Source: Chlorogloea purpurea SAG 13.99
Lineage (GTDB): Bacteria; Cyanobacteriota; Cyanobacteriia; Cyanobacteriales; Microcystaceae
Assembly: GCA_016903695.1 (NCBI GenBank)
Contig: JADQBB010000001.1
Span: 248,001 to 312,000 of the forward strand
Direction: 5' to 3'
DNA length: 64,000 bases
The notes beneath the pieces were generated by a model that did no database searches, was not told the DNA's origin, and worked only from the letters and a program-made list of their open reading frames with translations. The position numbers were made by a program, and so were the translations under genes. Shown here piece by piece: positions 29,033-38,769 of the stretch (positions within the stretch are counted from its first letter, which is position 1; the number at the start of each line of letters is the position of its first letter).

Positions 29033-29809
29033 GCCGGTTAGCAACAGGCACAATATCCCCGCCATTCCCGCTATCGGGCTACCGTTAAATCCTATTAACC
29101 AGGGAGATATACCGGGGCGATAAGTCACTATTCCCGAACTATCCAGCATCGCCAATCCCCATATCCAGCCCCCGTGTAGTCCCCAGGCCAGACCCCAGTT
29201 ACCCCCATCCGCCCCCACCGCTACTACTAAAATTATTCCCATCAGCCACAATCCAGGTAACTGGGTTAAGGTTTCTCGCCTCTCCCACAATAGGTGGAGG
29301 AGGGCGAAAATCATACTGGATATTATCGCTCCCCCGATAACTCCATAGTCATCCAGTAATTGAGAGAAGAAAATTCCCCTGAAGATGAACTCTTCCGCGC
29401 CCGCCAACCCCAGAGTCAGGATTCCCAAGGGGATAATCCCCTTCAGCAGTTGTGACCACCTCGAACCGCACCACTGAACCCAGCCGAGGAGGGATTCTAA
29501 TCCGTAGACTACCACTATACCCGTTAAACCTATGGCTATCCCCTGCAACAGTGATCCCGACTCGAACCCGCCGTAATCTTTAATACTGGTATTTTCTAAG
29601 CGACCCAGCGCCCATACTGGCAAGGGGGCTAGTAAGTAAAGAGTAACTACTAAAGGTATTTTCTGAGCCGTCGTCGCCGGTTGCCCCAGCTTCCAGTTTA
29701 ACTTCCCGCCCAAGAAAAAAGCGATCGGTATCCATAATATCAACCAGAGTAAGAGAAACCCCCCTATCTTTACCAGAGCCGACCCGGCAAATGTACTAAT
29801 ATTTTCCAT
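29009..29809 (-). CDS. CPBP-family intramembrane metalloprotease
   Basis: A polytopic protein of 266 residues has the CPBP (CAAX prenyl protease 2/ABI) signature EEFIFRGIFFSQL, carrying the double glutamate and FRG, and a later SSMIFALLHLLWE with the metal-binding histidine. About eight membrane helices are expected. The frame extends 17 residues upstream to 29860, but the ATG at 29809 (MENISTFAG) gives the more usual N-terminus. Substrates are unknown. Family members process membrane proteins or peptides. Confidence 0.85.
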   Translation of the reverse strand: MENISTFAGSALVKIGGFLLLWLILWIPIAFFLGGKLNWKLGQPATTAQKIPLVVTLYLLAPLPVWALGRLENTSIKDYGGFESGSLLQGIAIGLTGIVVVYGLESLLGWVQWCGSRWSQLLKGIIPLGILTLGLAGAEEFIFRGIFFSQLLDDYGVIGGAIISSMIFALLHLLWERRETLTQLPGLWLMGIILVVAVGADGGNWGLAWGLHGGWIWGLAMLDSSGIVTYRPGISPWLIGFNGSPIAGMAGILCLLLTGLGIWRFQ

Positions 29810-29979
29810 AGACGAAGATACGAAGATAGGCAGTGCTAATCTATACTGAAAGAGTAGCACTGCTATGGTTGACTCCAGATAGTCGGTGAACGGTTAGAAT
29901 GAAGACAAAATTTTATGCTTTTGTGGTCGGTTGCTAAAATTAGCCCTTTTAACGACCGATTTTTTTGTCGCCTTGTTAT

Positions 29980-30369
29980 CTATTCGTCACCGTTTTCATC
30001 ACCGCTCTCGATCTGTTTGAGATGAATATGTTTATAGCCTAGCTTGATTTCAAATTCATCCCCCGCTTTCAAATTCATTTGCTCGGTGTAGGTGGAACCG
30101 ATAACTATCTGGCCGTTTTTGTGAACGCTAACGCGGAAAGTCGGTTCGCGTCCTCGTCCGTCTTTCGCTCCTTCAGGATCGAGAGGAACACCTTTAGCGG
30201 CTAAAACTGCATCGTAGAAATCCGTGAGATTAACGCGTATTTGGCCGTCCTTTGTTTCCGAATAGTAACCACAGCGGCGGGCTGTTTCACGGCGCGGAGA
30301 AGTCGATAACTCCTTGACTTTTTGTAGTAAGGCTTTACCGGTTAAGGGAACTGATGATATGTCATTCAT
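29980..30369 (-). CDS. cyAbrB-type transcriptional regulator
   Basis: This 129-residue protein contains PLTGKALLQKVKEL, SPRRETARRCGYYSETKDGQ and RVNLTDFYDAVLAAKGVPLD, then an AbrB-like C-terminal part with GQIVIGSTYTEQM and FEIKLGYKHIHLKQ. This organisation is specific to cyanobacterial AbrB regulators, which bind DNA weakly and globally and tune carbon, nitrogen and hydrogenase genes. Clade A or B cannot be decided by eye. The gene is transcribed away from a 506-bp non-coding stretch. Confidence 0.92.
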   Translation of the reverse strand: MNDISSVPLTGKALLQKVKELSTSPRRETARRCGYYSETKDGQIRVNLTDFYDAVLAAKGVPLDPEGAKDGRGREPTFRVSVHKNGQIVIGSTYTEQMNLKAGDEFEIKLGYKHIHLKQIESGDENGDE

Positions 30370-30875
30370 GAGACTTCAAATGATCGGTTTATTTTTAGCA
30401 GTTGCCAATTTAGTTTTTTGACTCATTGCTTCTATTAAATATCTAAACATAAATTGATAGCATAAGGCAATAAAATTTTTGACTCGTTACGGATTTAAAA
30501 TTAAAATAGACACATAAACATACGGACTCTGCCAGAAGGCTAGAAAAATTTTAGCGGGTAAGAGCAGCGGATATTCACCGCGTCAAGACCAGAAACAAAC
30601 AAGGTGAAAGTCCAGACAATCAAAGACGAAGCTGTTATCTAGTAAAGCTTCGAGTTGATGTACTTGAGAACGGGTATCCTCTTTCAGTTAATGAGAGAAA
30701 ATAATTATTTAGGCACAAGCCAAACCCTGTATCGTTCATTCCATCTATCATTAGATAGAGAATGGGTATTTCTAAAGAAAATCTTAAGGTACCCTGACGG
30801 ATCAAAAACCATCAAGATCTCCATCGCAACCTAGACTATGCTGAGTAATAGCAACGAGTAGTAACAACAGCGTTT
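30370..30875. other. 506-bp gap: cyAbrB promoter region and a structured, possibly group II intron-derived segment
   Basis: No reading frame is convincing here. The left part is A/T-rich and should hold the cyAbrB promoter. From about 30530 to 30770 the sequence looks like structured RNA. gcggatattcaccgc, aaggtgaaagtccagac, and a gaagc/gcttc stem around ttatctagtaaa resemble domain I of bacterial group II introns. A further stem, tctatc/gatagage-type at 30741-30762 (tctatc, loop atta, gataga), follows. No reverse transcriptase and no domain V were found, so at best it is a remnant. It could instead be the sdhB leader or an independent small RNA. Confidence 0.35.
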
Positions 30876-31865
30876 ATGGAAGTCCTCTTCAAAATATTAC
30901 GTCAAAACACCAATGGGTTGCCTCACTTAGAAACATTTACCTTGGAGGTAGAGGCGGGCAACACGATTTTAGAGTGTCTTAATCGGATCAAATGGGAACA
31001 AGATGGCTCTTTAGCCTACCGTAAAAACTGCCGGAATACAATCTGTGGAAGCTGTGGGATGAAAATTAACGGCAGAGCTGCTTTAGCCTGTAAAGAAAAT
31101 GTGGGCAATGAGTTAGAGAGATTTCCCAATACATCCGGGGGAGAAACAAGGGAAATTACCATCGCCCCCCTGGGTAATCTTCCCGTGGTCAAAGATTTGA
31201 TCGTGGACATGAAACCTTTCTGGGATGATCTAGAAAGAGTAGATCCTTACGTGAGCGCGAAAAGTAGATCGATCGAAGAGGGGGAATTTTTACAAACTCC
31301 AGACCAGAGAGCGAAACTAAACGACATGGGTAACTGTATCATGTGCGGAGCTTGTTACTCCGAGTGTAACGCCAAAGCCGTGAACAGCGATTTTGTCGGC
31401 CCTCACGCCCTGGCTAAAGCCAATCGCACCCTCACGGATACGAGAGACTCGGCCACGCGACAACGTTTAGAAAAATATAATACCGGCACCGCGGGAGTGT
31501 GGGGCTGTACCCGCTGTTATATGTGTAACACCGTCTGTCCGATGGATGTGGCTCCCCTCGATCAGATCAGTAAGATCAAACAAGAGATATTAGCGAGTAA
31601 TGAGGACGACTCCACCCGCGCCATCCGCCATCGTCGAGTCTTGATCGACCTGGTAAAAGAGGGGGGCTGGATAGACGAGAGAAAATTCGGTTTATACGTG
31701 GTGGGCAATTACTTTAAAGATTTACAGGGTTTATTAAGCTTGGCTCCCTTGGGATTCCGTATGATTTTGGCGAAAAAATTTCCTCTCTCCTTCGAGCCAT
31801 CGGCAGGTACAGAAACTGTCAGGAATTTAATCGAGAGTGTCCAGAATAGTGAGAAGTCACTTTAG
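30876..31865 (+). CDS. sdhB: Succinate dehydrogenase/fumarate reductase iron-sulfur subunit
   Basis: This 329-residue protein carries electrons from the flavin subunit to quinone. The [2Fe-2S] domain shows CRNTICGSCG and ALAC; the [4Fe-4S] and [3Fe-4S] ligands are in CIMCGACYSEC and CTRCYMCNTVCPMD. Length exceeds the 240 residues of proteobacterial SdhB through a C-terminal extension (about residues 245-329), which is common in cyanobacteria. No flavoprotein or anchor subunit is nearby, as usual in this phylum where sdh genes are dispersed. The stop overlaps the convergent rhomboid gene. Confidence 0.93.
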   Translation: MEVLFKILRQNTNGLPHLETFTLEVEAGNTILECLNRIKWEQDGSLAYRKNCRNTICGSCGMKINGRAALACKENVGNELERFPNTSGGETREITIAPLGNLPVVKDLIVDMKPFWDDLERVDPYVSAKSRSIEEGEFLQTPDQRAKLNDMGNCIMCGACYSECNAKAVNSDFVGPHALAKANRTLTDTRDSATRQRLEKYNTGTAGVWGCTRCYMCNTVCPMDVAPLDQISKIKQEILASNEDDSTRAIRHRRVLIDLVKEGGWIDERKFGLYVVGNYFKDLQGLLSLAPLGFRMILAKKFPLSFEPSAGTETVRNLIESVQNSEKSL

Positions 31866-32443
31866 TAGTAATAACGCTTTTCGGTGGCGATAAGTTTAGC
31901 TCCTAATACGCCGCCGAGGAAACCGAATAAATGACCCTGCCAAGAAATACCGGGGCCGGCACTGGGTAGGATTCCCCAGATAGCGCTACCGTAAAAAGTC
32001 AGCACTAACACCGATAGAGCGATCGAGGCTAAATTACGCTGGAAGTATCCTCGTAGTAGCAGAAACCCCAAATAGCCGAAGATTAAAATACTGGCGCCAA
32101 TATGTACCGAATTGGGCGCGCCGAATAGCCAAACTCCCGCACCGCCGATTAACATGGTCAAACCGGTGACGATGAAGAAATCGCTGGTTTGTTGTACCAT
32201 AACCAGCCAACTCAGAAATATAAAAGGAATAGTATTAGCGATGAGATGGGGGAAACTACCGTGTAAAAAAGGGGCGAATAATATACCCCTCAGCCCTATT
32301 ACATTGTGGGGAATAATGCCGTACGCATCTAATGCGCCCTGGAACACGAATTTATCTAAAATTTCTAGTATCCAAAAAATAGCTACAAATAGGGTGATAA
32401 TTATGACTTGATTTTGTAACTTATTACGCAGTTTATGACTCAT
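31862..32443 (-). CDS. Rhomboid-family intramembrane serine protease
   Basis: This 193-residue protein has about six membrane helices. The catalytic serine is in HIGASILIFGYLGF (GAS followed by IFG) and the histidine in SWQGHLFGFLGG. The conserved HGSFPHLIANTIPF in helix 2 supplies oxyanion residues. It cleaves membrane-anchored substrates within the bilayer, and its targets are unknown. Its 5' end overlaps the mannosidase stop by 11 bp, so it is the last gene of a three-gene minus-strand run. Confidence 0.9.
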   Translation of the reverse strand: MSHKLRNKLQNQVIIITLFVAIFWILEILDKFVFQGALDAYGIIPHNVIGLRGILFAPFLHGSFPHLIANTIPFIFLSWLVMVQQTSDFFIVTGLTMLIGGAGVWLFGAPNSVHIGASILIFGYLGFLLLRGYFQRNLASIALSVLVLTFYGSAIWGILPSAGPGISWQGHLFGFLGGVLGAKLIATEKRYYY

Positions 32444-35400
32444 AGGACTGGTGGGGTGTTAGGGTTCGATAGCTAAAGTTGCTAATTTGCCAAGGCTTAA
32501 CCTGCTGTTTCAATTCTACTGTCTCCTCTAAACAATCGACACATCCTGTAAATTCTAAATTCAAAGGGGTTTTAAGCACCATCTTAGCTTCTTTTCCCTC
32601 GGATTCGTAACATCTTAAAATATATTGAGAAGGCTCATCTTCTTTCGGTTTAAACGCCATCAATATTAAATTATCGCCCCCCAAATCGAGGAAAGTATTC
32701 TCGGGGGGAAGTTGTCCCCCGGTATGGTGAGGAACTTGTCGGGCCGATAGGGAATTATTTAATTCGTGGGCGCGTTTTACCGTCCCAGCCCCTTGCCAAT
32801 TACCGCGATGGGGATAGATACAATAGGTAAAGCAATGAAAACGTTTATCGGCGTTGGGATCGGGCCATATAGAGGATCTTAATAGAGTTATCCGCAATCG
32901 ATCGGGAGTACTATCATAACCATATTTACAATCATTTAAAATACTGACACCATAATCTAAATCGGGATCGGTCATATCTACCCACTTATGGGCGTACACT
33001 TCCCATTTAGCTTTTTCTGCAGGAGTCTCGGCCCTATTAGTTCTCTCTATGGCCCCGCAGGCAATTTCATAACCCGTAAACTGAGCTTTCAAGCGTAGGG
33101 GAAAAGCCGCCTTAACCAAAACTTCTTTCTCGTTCCAATGGCAATTACAGCTTATTTTCAATAGGGGAGAATCCAACTCTAAAGTATAATCGATCCAGAA
33201 ACGCGAATCCCGCCATTGAAGCGATGTTTCGATCGTCCATTCCAAAGGACCCCACTCCTTAAAATTAATCTCCGTCAACTGCGGAGCTTCTAAAGGAAAT
33301 TGTTCGTAATTCGGATCTATATTCCAAGCCGACCAATATTGTCCGCTATCTCGGAACATCTGTAACGCGTTACCGGGGCCGCTAAGAACCTCTCGCTCTT
33401 CAATTTTATCAAAGATACTCCTTATATTTCCCGTTTCCGGGTCGATGACGACTTTCAGATATTGATTTTCCAGAGAGAATATATCCGGGGCGAGCGTTTC
33501 CGGTTCAGCACTTTCATCCGGTATCAACCAGAATAACTTATAACCTATTCCAGGTACGCGATCGGCTTTGAATAATAAATAATCCAAACTGTGGACTTGA
33601 CATGAACAGGGTTGTAAATCAGCGTTATAAACCCGCCACTTACCGGGGGGAACCTTTGTAGGTGCTATTTCTCCCACTCCGCTCCTTTCCCAATTGAGGG
33701 AATTAAACATCACTATCGGCACTGCCTCTGGGTGCGGGTAATCGCCCAAGGCGATATTATCGGCGAAATTTTCGAGCGAATCCCAGAAAATATCTTCGGC
33801 TAACATCGCCGCATCACGCCAATCAGAATCGGCGGTGACGAAAACCTCTGGTATGGAAGTACCGGGCAGAATATCGTGAAATTGATTGAGTAAAACTTTT
33901 TTCCAGGCCGATTCTATATCTTCTTTCGGGAAAGGAATATTTAAAACGATCGCGGCGAGACTAGCCCACAATTCAGCCTCGTATAATAAAATTTCGTTCC
34001 TACGATTACGCTCCTTTTGCTCGGCGTGAGTCGTATAACAGCCCCGGTGGAATTCTAAATATAATTCATCGTTCCACACCGGTAAAGATTCCATGCTCAG
34101 GGAGTTTAAATAAGCTTCCGCACTCTGAAAACGAAGCTTCGGGAAAAAGGGCGAAGATTGCCAACGTTTATATACATCCAGCATATCTCTAGTGGGCCCG
34201 CCGCCATGATCGCCCACGCCAGGAAGCCAGAAGATTTCTTTCAATCGGGTTTGTTTCTCCCAATCGACGGCGTAATCAGTCATGATAATCGGGTTAGTAT
34301 CCATCACCCCCGCCACATTCGGGGGAGACATGAGGGTAGGGATGCGAGAACCATCGGGAGACTGCCACCAGAACCAGCCGTGGGGAAATTTAGTGGTGTC
34401 ATTCCAGTGCAGTTTGGCGGTGACGAAATACTGGACACCGCAGAGACTCAATATCTGGGGCAGTTGCCAAGGGAAGCCGAAACTGTCGGGAAGCCACGCC
34501 ACTTTACAGAGGGTGCCGAAGGTTTTCTGGAAATATTTCTGGCCGTAAAGTAATTGACGAACCAGAGACTCGCCGCTGATGAGATTTACTTCCGGTTCAA
34601 CCCACATCGGGCCTAAGATTTCCCAGCGTCCATCTTTATAAGCTTCTAGGATACGATCGAAAAGTTCCGGGTGATGGGTTTCTATCCACTCGTAAATTAT
34701 GGGGCTGGAGTGGCCGAACTTCAGTTCATGATAGTCTTTCTGTAAATTAATTACAGAGGTGAATGTCCGATAGGCCACATCCCAGGTTTCTTCGAGGGGC
34801 CATAACCAGGCTAAATCGAGATGGGCGTGACCGAGAAGATTAAAGGTACGATTTTTAATATCGGCGGCTAGGGGTTGAAGCGATTGGCGCAGATTCAGCA
34901 GGGAGCGATCGAACTTCTCCCTATCCCCGATACTATCCCAATCGATCGTTTTTAATTCTTCCTCTAATATCTCTAACGATCCGGGGGAAAAAGATTTTAG
35001 ATAATTGTGTAATACCCTCAACTCGTCGGCGATAAAACCAGGCTCTAAAAGGGCCTCATACACCAGTACCGATTTCATCAAACCGCCGATGTCGTGGCCC
35101 GGACTCACGAGGCGCAAACTGACATCGATCGTCTCTCCTGGTGTAACGCTGGGCCGCAGTAGAATCCTAGTAGAAGAATCGAATAGATCTCCCTCCTGTA
35201 CGAGAGCATCATCGACAAAAATTTCCGCCTTTTGGGCCCACCAAGCCAAGCACAATCTTAAACTTAAACCTTCTAGAGAATAGCCGTTAATATGGGAGGG
35301 AACTACGAAAGTTTGTTTTAACCACTGTTCTTGATGACCCGCCGCCCAAGTGATGTAATTGTTTTCATTAAGGGTAGCGATCGTATTTTCTGGAGTTAGC

Positions 35401-35501
35401 CACCGCCCTTGAACTTCCACGGAACCTAGGGCGGATAATCGGGCTATAGTCTCTAAGATAAAAGTCATCGAGGGAGTTAAATAAATACCGTTATATATCA
35501 C
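32433..35501 (-). CDS. Alpha-mannosidase, GH38 family
   Basis: This 1022-residue glycoside hydrolase has the catalytic zinc and nucleophile region LLGHAHLDLAWLWPLEETWD (family HAHLDxxW), the nucleophile block KVAWLPDSFGFPWQLPQIL, and WLPGVGDHGGGPTRDML. The C-terminal third is beta-rich, as in bacterial and plant GH38 enzymes. It removes alpha-mannosyl residues, probably in the cytoplasm because no signal peptide is visible. It overlaps the upstream DUF928 gene by 4 bp, indicating coupled translation. Polysaccharide recycling is a reasonable role but not shown by the sequence. Confidence 0.93.
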   Translation of the reverse strand: MIYNGIYLTPSMTFILETIARLSALGSVEVQGRWLTPENTIATLNENNYITWAAGHQEQWLKQTFVVPSHINGYSLEGLSLRLCLAWWAQKAEIFVDDALVQEGDLFDSSTRILLRPSVTPGETIDVSLRLVSPGHDIGGLMKSVLVYEALLEPGFIADELRVLHNYLKSFSPGSLEILEEELKTIDWDSIGDREKFDRSLLNLRQSLQPLAADIKNRTFNLLGHAHLDLAWLWPLEETWDVAYRTFTSVINLQKDYHELKFGHSSPIIYEWIETHHPELFDRILEAYKDGRWEILGPMWVEPEVNLISGESLVRQLLYGQKYFQKTFGTLCKVAWLPDSFGFPWQLPQILSLCGVQYFVTAKLHWNDTTKFPHGWFWWQSPDGSRIPTLMSPPNVAGVMDTNPIIMTDYAVDWEKQTRLKEIFWLPGVGDHGGGPTRDMLDVYKRWQSSPFFPKLRFQSAEAYLNSLSMESLPVWNDELYLEFHRGCYTTHAEQKERNRRNEILLYEAELWASLAAIVLNIPFPKEDIESAWKKVLLNQFHDILPGTSIPEVFVTADSDWRDAAMLAEDIFWDSLENFADNIALGDYPHPEAVPIVMFNSLNWERSGVGEIAPTKVPPGKWRVYNADLQPCSCQVHSLDYLLFKADRVPGIGYKLFWLIPDESAEPETLAPDIFSLENQYLKVVIDPETGNIRSIFDKIEEREVLSGPGNALQMFRDSGQYWSAWNIDPNYEQFPLEAPQLTEINFKEWGPLEWTIETSLQWRDSRFWIDYTLELDSPLLKISCNCHWNEKEVLVKAAFPLRLKAQFTGYEIACGAIERTNRAETPAEKAKWEVYAHKWVDMTDPDLDYGVSILNDCKYGYDSTPDRLRITLLRSSIWPDPNADKRFHCFTYCIYPHRGNWQGAGTVKRAHELNNSLSARQVPHHTGGQLPPENTFLDLGGDNLILMAFKPKEDEPSQYILRCYESEGKEAKMVLKTPLNLEFTGCVDCLEETVELKQQVKPWQISNFSYRTLTPHQSYES

Positions 35502-36202
35502 CTAACTGTATCACGGTCACAACAGGTCAATAACTTTTTATCATCGATATTTTCTAAGCCCACTACCTTTAATAAATCCCTCCACTGTTCAGACAGGGAG
35601 GTATTATCAGGTTGTTGTAATTTTAAAAAGGTTAACTGAGTCAAGTAATCGAACCACAAACCATTATTATAATAAATTTCTAACCGCTGTTCGGGAGGAA
35701 TGTTTTCGAGTTTTAACTGCACTCTTTGGATTCCCCCTCGCACTTGACGTAAAGGAGTCCCCGCCGGGCCGCAAACTATTTGGAACCGCCAAAGATAAAT
35801 TTTATCAACTTCTTTCAATCCCTTATCTCCGCCGACGCGAACGCGAATAATGCCCGCGGTATCGGGGAGATCGATTGTTTGTCGATCGATAATATTTCCC
35901 GCTCCATCCACCAAGGAAAACTGTGCGAAGATCTTTTCAGAAGCATAGGGAATATAAAACAAAAAATCGGGATATAACTTATGGGTCAAACCGAAACCCG
36001 TTTCCGGTACTAAAGCCGTCAGAGACTCCCCACTATTGGGACAATCGCCGCGGCTGGCCGCACTATCGCGCCGATTTCCAGGGGCCCCCCGACTCGGAAG
36101 ATTAAGCATCCCCGACAACTTAACCCCCCCGGCCCGGCTACCTCGGGCTAAAAAGCACAACTCCAACCCCAAAAGTAAACAAATAATGATGATCCATCTC
36201 AT
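35498..36202 (-). CDS. DUF928 exported protein
   Basis: This 234-residue protein has an N-terminal signal (WIIIICLLLGLELCFLARGS). The DUF928 pattern follows: RGAPGNRRDSAASRGDCPNS, then LTALVPETGFGLTHKLYPDF, LFYIPYASEKIFAQFSLVD, and a DLPDTAGIIRVRV strand. The family is nearly confined to cyanobacteria and unnamed in function, probably a periplasmic beta-sandwich. It heads the three-gene run with the GH38 mannosidase and the rhomboid protease. Confidence 0.85.
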   Translation of the reverse strand: MRWIIIICLLLGLELCFLARGSRAGGVKLSGMLNLPSRGAPGNRRDSAASRGDCPNSGESLTALVPETGFGLTHKLYPDFLFYIPYASEKIFAQFSLVDGAGNIIDRQTIDLPDTAGIIRVRVGGDKGLKEVDKIYLWRFQIVCGPAGTPLRQVRGGIQRVQLKLENIPPEQRLEIYYNNGLWFDYLTQLTFLKLQQPDNTSLSEQWRDLLKVVGLENIDDKKLLTCCDRDTVR

Positions 36203-36259
36203 AGTGGTTAGTGCCTAGTCACTGGTGACTATTTTCTATTGCGATACTAAGCTCGAAAA

Positions 36260-37546
36260 TTATGGCAATCGCGGTAAATCCACGATAAAACTGGTTCCCC
36301 GATCGTGACCAACCTCCACACTAACATGACCGTGATGGCTTTCTGTGATCGCCTTGACGATCGCTAGACCGAGACCGCTACTACCGGCCCCCGAATGGGT
36401 TCGGGCCGGGTCAGCGCGATAGAATCGATCGAAGATATAGGGCAGTGCCGATTCAGAAATTCCCTTACCCTCATCGGTCACACGCACTTGTAGGAAATCC
36501 CGTTTCACGCCCCGTAACTCCACCTTACAGGAGGGAGACCCGCTATGTTCGATCGCGTTGCCGATGAGATTGGTAAACAGGCGCGCCAATTGATCCCAAT
36601 CGCCCCAGACGGCGAACTCTTGCTCTGAGAAGCGATCGTCTTCTATAATAGTCAGGGAGAGGAGCATCTTTTTCTGTTCCGAAAACACTCTTTGTTCTTC
36701 GATCACTTCCATCAAGAGAGCATCGAGGGGCACCGATTGCCAACCTGGAACGATTATCCCACTATCGGAGCGAGCCAAGAATAGTAAATCGTTAACCAGA
36801 TTACCGAGGCGTTTCGTCAGACGTTCGATAACTTTTAACCGTTGACTTTGGGTTTCCGGGTAAGCTAAAGCTATCTGGGCGTTAGTTTGGATCATGGCGA
36901 TGGGATTGCGTAACTCGTGAGAAGCGTCCGCGGTGAATTGTTTCAAACTTTGATAGGAATCTTTCACCGGTTGGATGGCGATGCCCGATAGAAACCAGCC
37001 AATCCCCGCCACGCAAGCCACCATCAAGGTCATTCCCACCATCAAATCGAGACTTAACTGGCGGATGGGCTTACTGACTTCAAACCAAGGATGACTGACC
37101 CGAATATATCCCAGTACGTGGCGATCGATCTCCACCCTTTCCGTCACCTGTCGCAATATGTGGTCGCCGTTAAGGCGAATTGTCTGCCCGTAGCGAGTAG
37201 GATGTAAAGGCACTGCTAAAGTTTCTGTGAAAGTAGACCAGAGTAAATCTCCTTGGGGGCTGAACCACTCTAGATCTATGTGGTCATCTTCTACCGCCTT
37301 CCCCTGACTGGGAAAACTGGCTTCGAGATCCACTTGGTAACGCCCTTGGGAGGGGGGGAAAGATTGCACCACCAAAGAACGATTTACCACCTCGACGACG
37401 TGTTTTAGAGTATCATCGATACGATCGATCAAAGTCGCCCGCACGTAAAAATACATGCCCAGTGCCAAAGATAACAACAAAATCGCCGTTACTGCGGTGT
37501 ACCATAAAGCGAGGCGGCGGCGGGTAGCTTGAAACATAAGCGGCAA
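36260..37546 (-). CDS. Membrane sensor histidine kinase
   Basis: This 428-residue kinase has two membrane helices (about residues 12-36 and 173-193) enclosing a periplasmic sensor of some 135 residues. The phosphoacceptor His is at about residue 212 (ADASHELRNPIAMIQT). N, G1 and G2 boxes follow as NLIGNAIEHSG, VTDEGKGI and GAGSSGLGLAIVKAI. No HAMP signature is clear. The architecture resembles the cyanobacterial kinases that pair with OmpR-type regulators for metal or redox sensing, but no regulator gene lies next to it. Confidence 0.9.
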   Translation of the reverse strand: MPLMFQATRRRLALWYTAVTAILLLSLALGMYFYVRATLIDRIDDTLKHVVEVVNRSLVVQSFPPSQGRYQVDLEASFPSQGKAVEDDHIDLEWFSPQGDLLWSTFTETLAVPLHPTRYGQTIRLNGDHILRQVTERVEIDRHVLGYIRVSHPWFEVSKPIRQLSLDLMVGMTLMVACVAGIGWFLSGIAIQPVKDSYQSLKQFTADASHELRNPIAMIQTNAQIALAYPETQSQRLKVIERLTKRLGNLVNDLLFLARSDSGIIVPGWQSVPLDALLMEVIEEQRVFSEQKKMLLSLTIIEDDRFSEQEFAVWGDWDQLARLFTNLIGNAIEHSGSPSCKVELRGVKRDFLQVRVTDEGKGISESALPYIFDRFYRADPARTHSGAGSSGLGLAIVKAITESHHGHVSVEVGHDRGTSFIVDLPRLP

Positions 37547-37671
37547 TGATTACAAAAGCTTACTTACGGGGTCATTCATATTAATTAAGATAATGTTACA
37601 AAAGTTTATTAAAAAGCCGTAGTATTATAATTTACGCCAAGGAAAAACAAAACTAAGGAGCGAGAGTAACG

Positions 37672-38556
37672 ATGCAGTCGGCAGAAACGACGCTGACAAT
37701 ACCGAAAGAGTATTTAAAAGCACCTGGGGGCCTTAATCCTAACCTTATCATGTTCGCCGGAGCATTGGGTTTAATAGTTCTTTCCACCTGCGGATATTGG
37801 TTATGGTCATGGCCTGACCAGGTGTGTTTCTGTGCTAACGTGCTGGCCCTTCACATATCCGGCACAGTTATTCACGACGCTTCTCATAATTCCGCCCACA
37901 GTAACAAGATCATCAACGCTATCTTAGGTCACGGTAGCGCCCTGATGTTGGGATTCGCCTTCCCTGTATTCACCAGAGTCCACTTACAGCATCACGGCAA
38001 CGTCAACGACCCGGAAAATGACCCCGACCATTACGTATCCACGGGAGGGCCCCTATTGCTCATCGCCGCCCGTTTTTTCTACCACGAGATATTTTTCTTC
38101 AAGCGTCGTCTCTGGCGTAAATACGAACTCTTGGAATGGTTTTTGAGCCGACTGTTCCTGTTCACGATCGTCTGGATTGCCTGTCAGTACGACTTCATCG
38201 GCTACGTGATGAATTTCTGGTTCGTCCCCGCCCTAGTTGTGGGTATGGCTTTAGGTTTGTTCTTCGATTATCTTCCCCATCGTCCTTTCCAAGATAGAAA
38301 CCGTTGGAAAAACGCTAGGGTTTATCCCAGTCCGATTTTAAACCTACTCATTCTCGGACAGAATTATCACCTCGTCCATCATCTCTGGCCCTCTATCCCC
38401 TGGTACAAGTATCAACCCGCCTACTACGCCACTAAACCCCTACTAGATGCCAAGGGCTGTGAACAATCCCTGGGGTTACTTCAGGGGAGAAACTTCTGGA
38501 GTTTCCTTTATGACGTATTTTGGGGGATTAGATTCCATAAACACGAACCCGAATAA
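37672..38556 (+). CDS. crtR: Beta-carotene hydroxylase CrtR
   Basis: This 294-residue membrane di-iron enzyme hydroxylates beta-ionone rings to give zeaxanthin (and acts in myxoxanthophyll synthesis). The histidine clusters are HDASHNSAHS, RVHLQHHGNVNDPENDPDHY and NYHLVHHLWPSIPWY, of the fatty-acid desaturase-like superfamily. Four membrane helices are expected. The N-terminus (TIPKEYLKAPGGLNPNLIMF) is typical of cyanobacterial CrtR. It is divergent from the histidine kinase with 125 bp between starts. Other carotenoid genes in this window are 17 kb away. Confidence 0.95.
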   Translation: MQSAETTLTIPKEYLKAPGGLNPNLIMFAGALGLIVLSTCGYWLWSWPDQVCFCANVLALHISGTVIHDASHNSAHSNKIINAILGHGSALMLGFAFPVFTRVHLQHHGNVNDPENDPDHYVSTGGPLLLIAARFFYHEIFFFKRRLWRKYELLEWFLSRLFLFTIVWIACQYDFIGYVMNFWFVPALVVGMALGLFFDYLPHRPFQDRNRWKNARVYPSPILNLLILGQNYHLVHHLWPSIPWYKYQPAYYATKPLLDAKGCEQSLGLLQGRNFWSFLYDVFWGIRFHKHEPE

Positions 38557-38769
38557 AATTTTTTAATCTCGATTACCATCTAGGCGATGTTCATGGTTGT
38601 AAATTGTCTCTTCCAACAAGCTCAGCACTTCGGTAGCGGTTTCAGTTATTAAAATTAAAACTATTTTAAACATTCTCCACCGGGCCAAAAAAATTTCTGG
38701 ATTTGATAGTTAAGGGTGTATTTGGGGAATGTTATAAGAGATGGCTGATGATCTGGCAATAAACCCACG

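Noticed and set aside
29905-29970. Hairpin with T-run between the CPBP and cyAbrB genes
   Set aside because: The T-run is on the plus strand, while both neighbouring genes are on the minus strand, so it would not terminate either of them.
30530-30770. RNase P RNA (rnpB), suggested by a ggtgaaagtcc string
   Set aside because: The other conserved rnpB blocks (agagcgcaccag, cagaa...gcttat) are missing.
34158-34553. Plus-strand open frame inside the mannosidase gene
   Set aside because: It is antisense to conserved GH38 catalytic sequence and has no coding features of its own.
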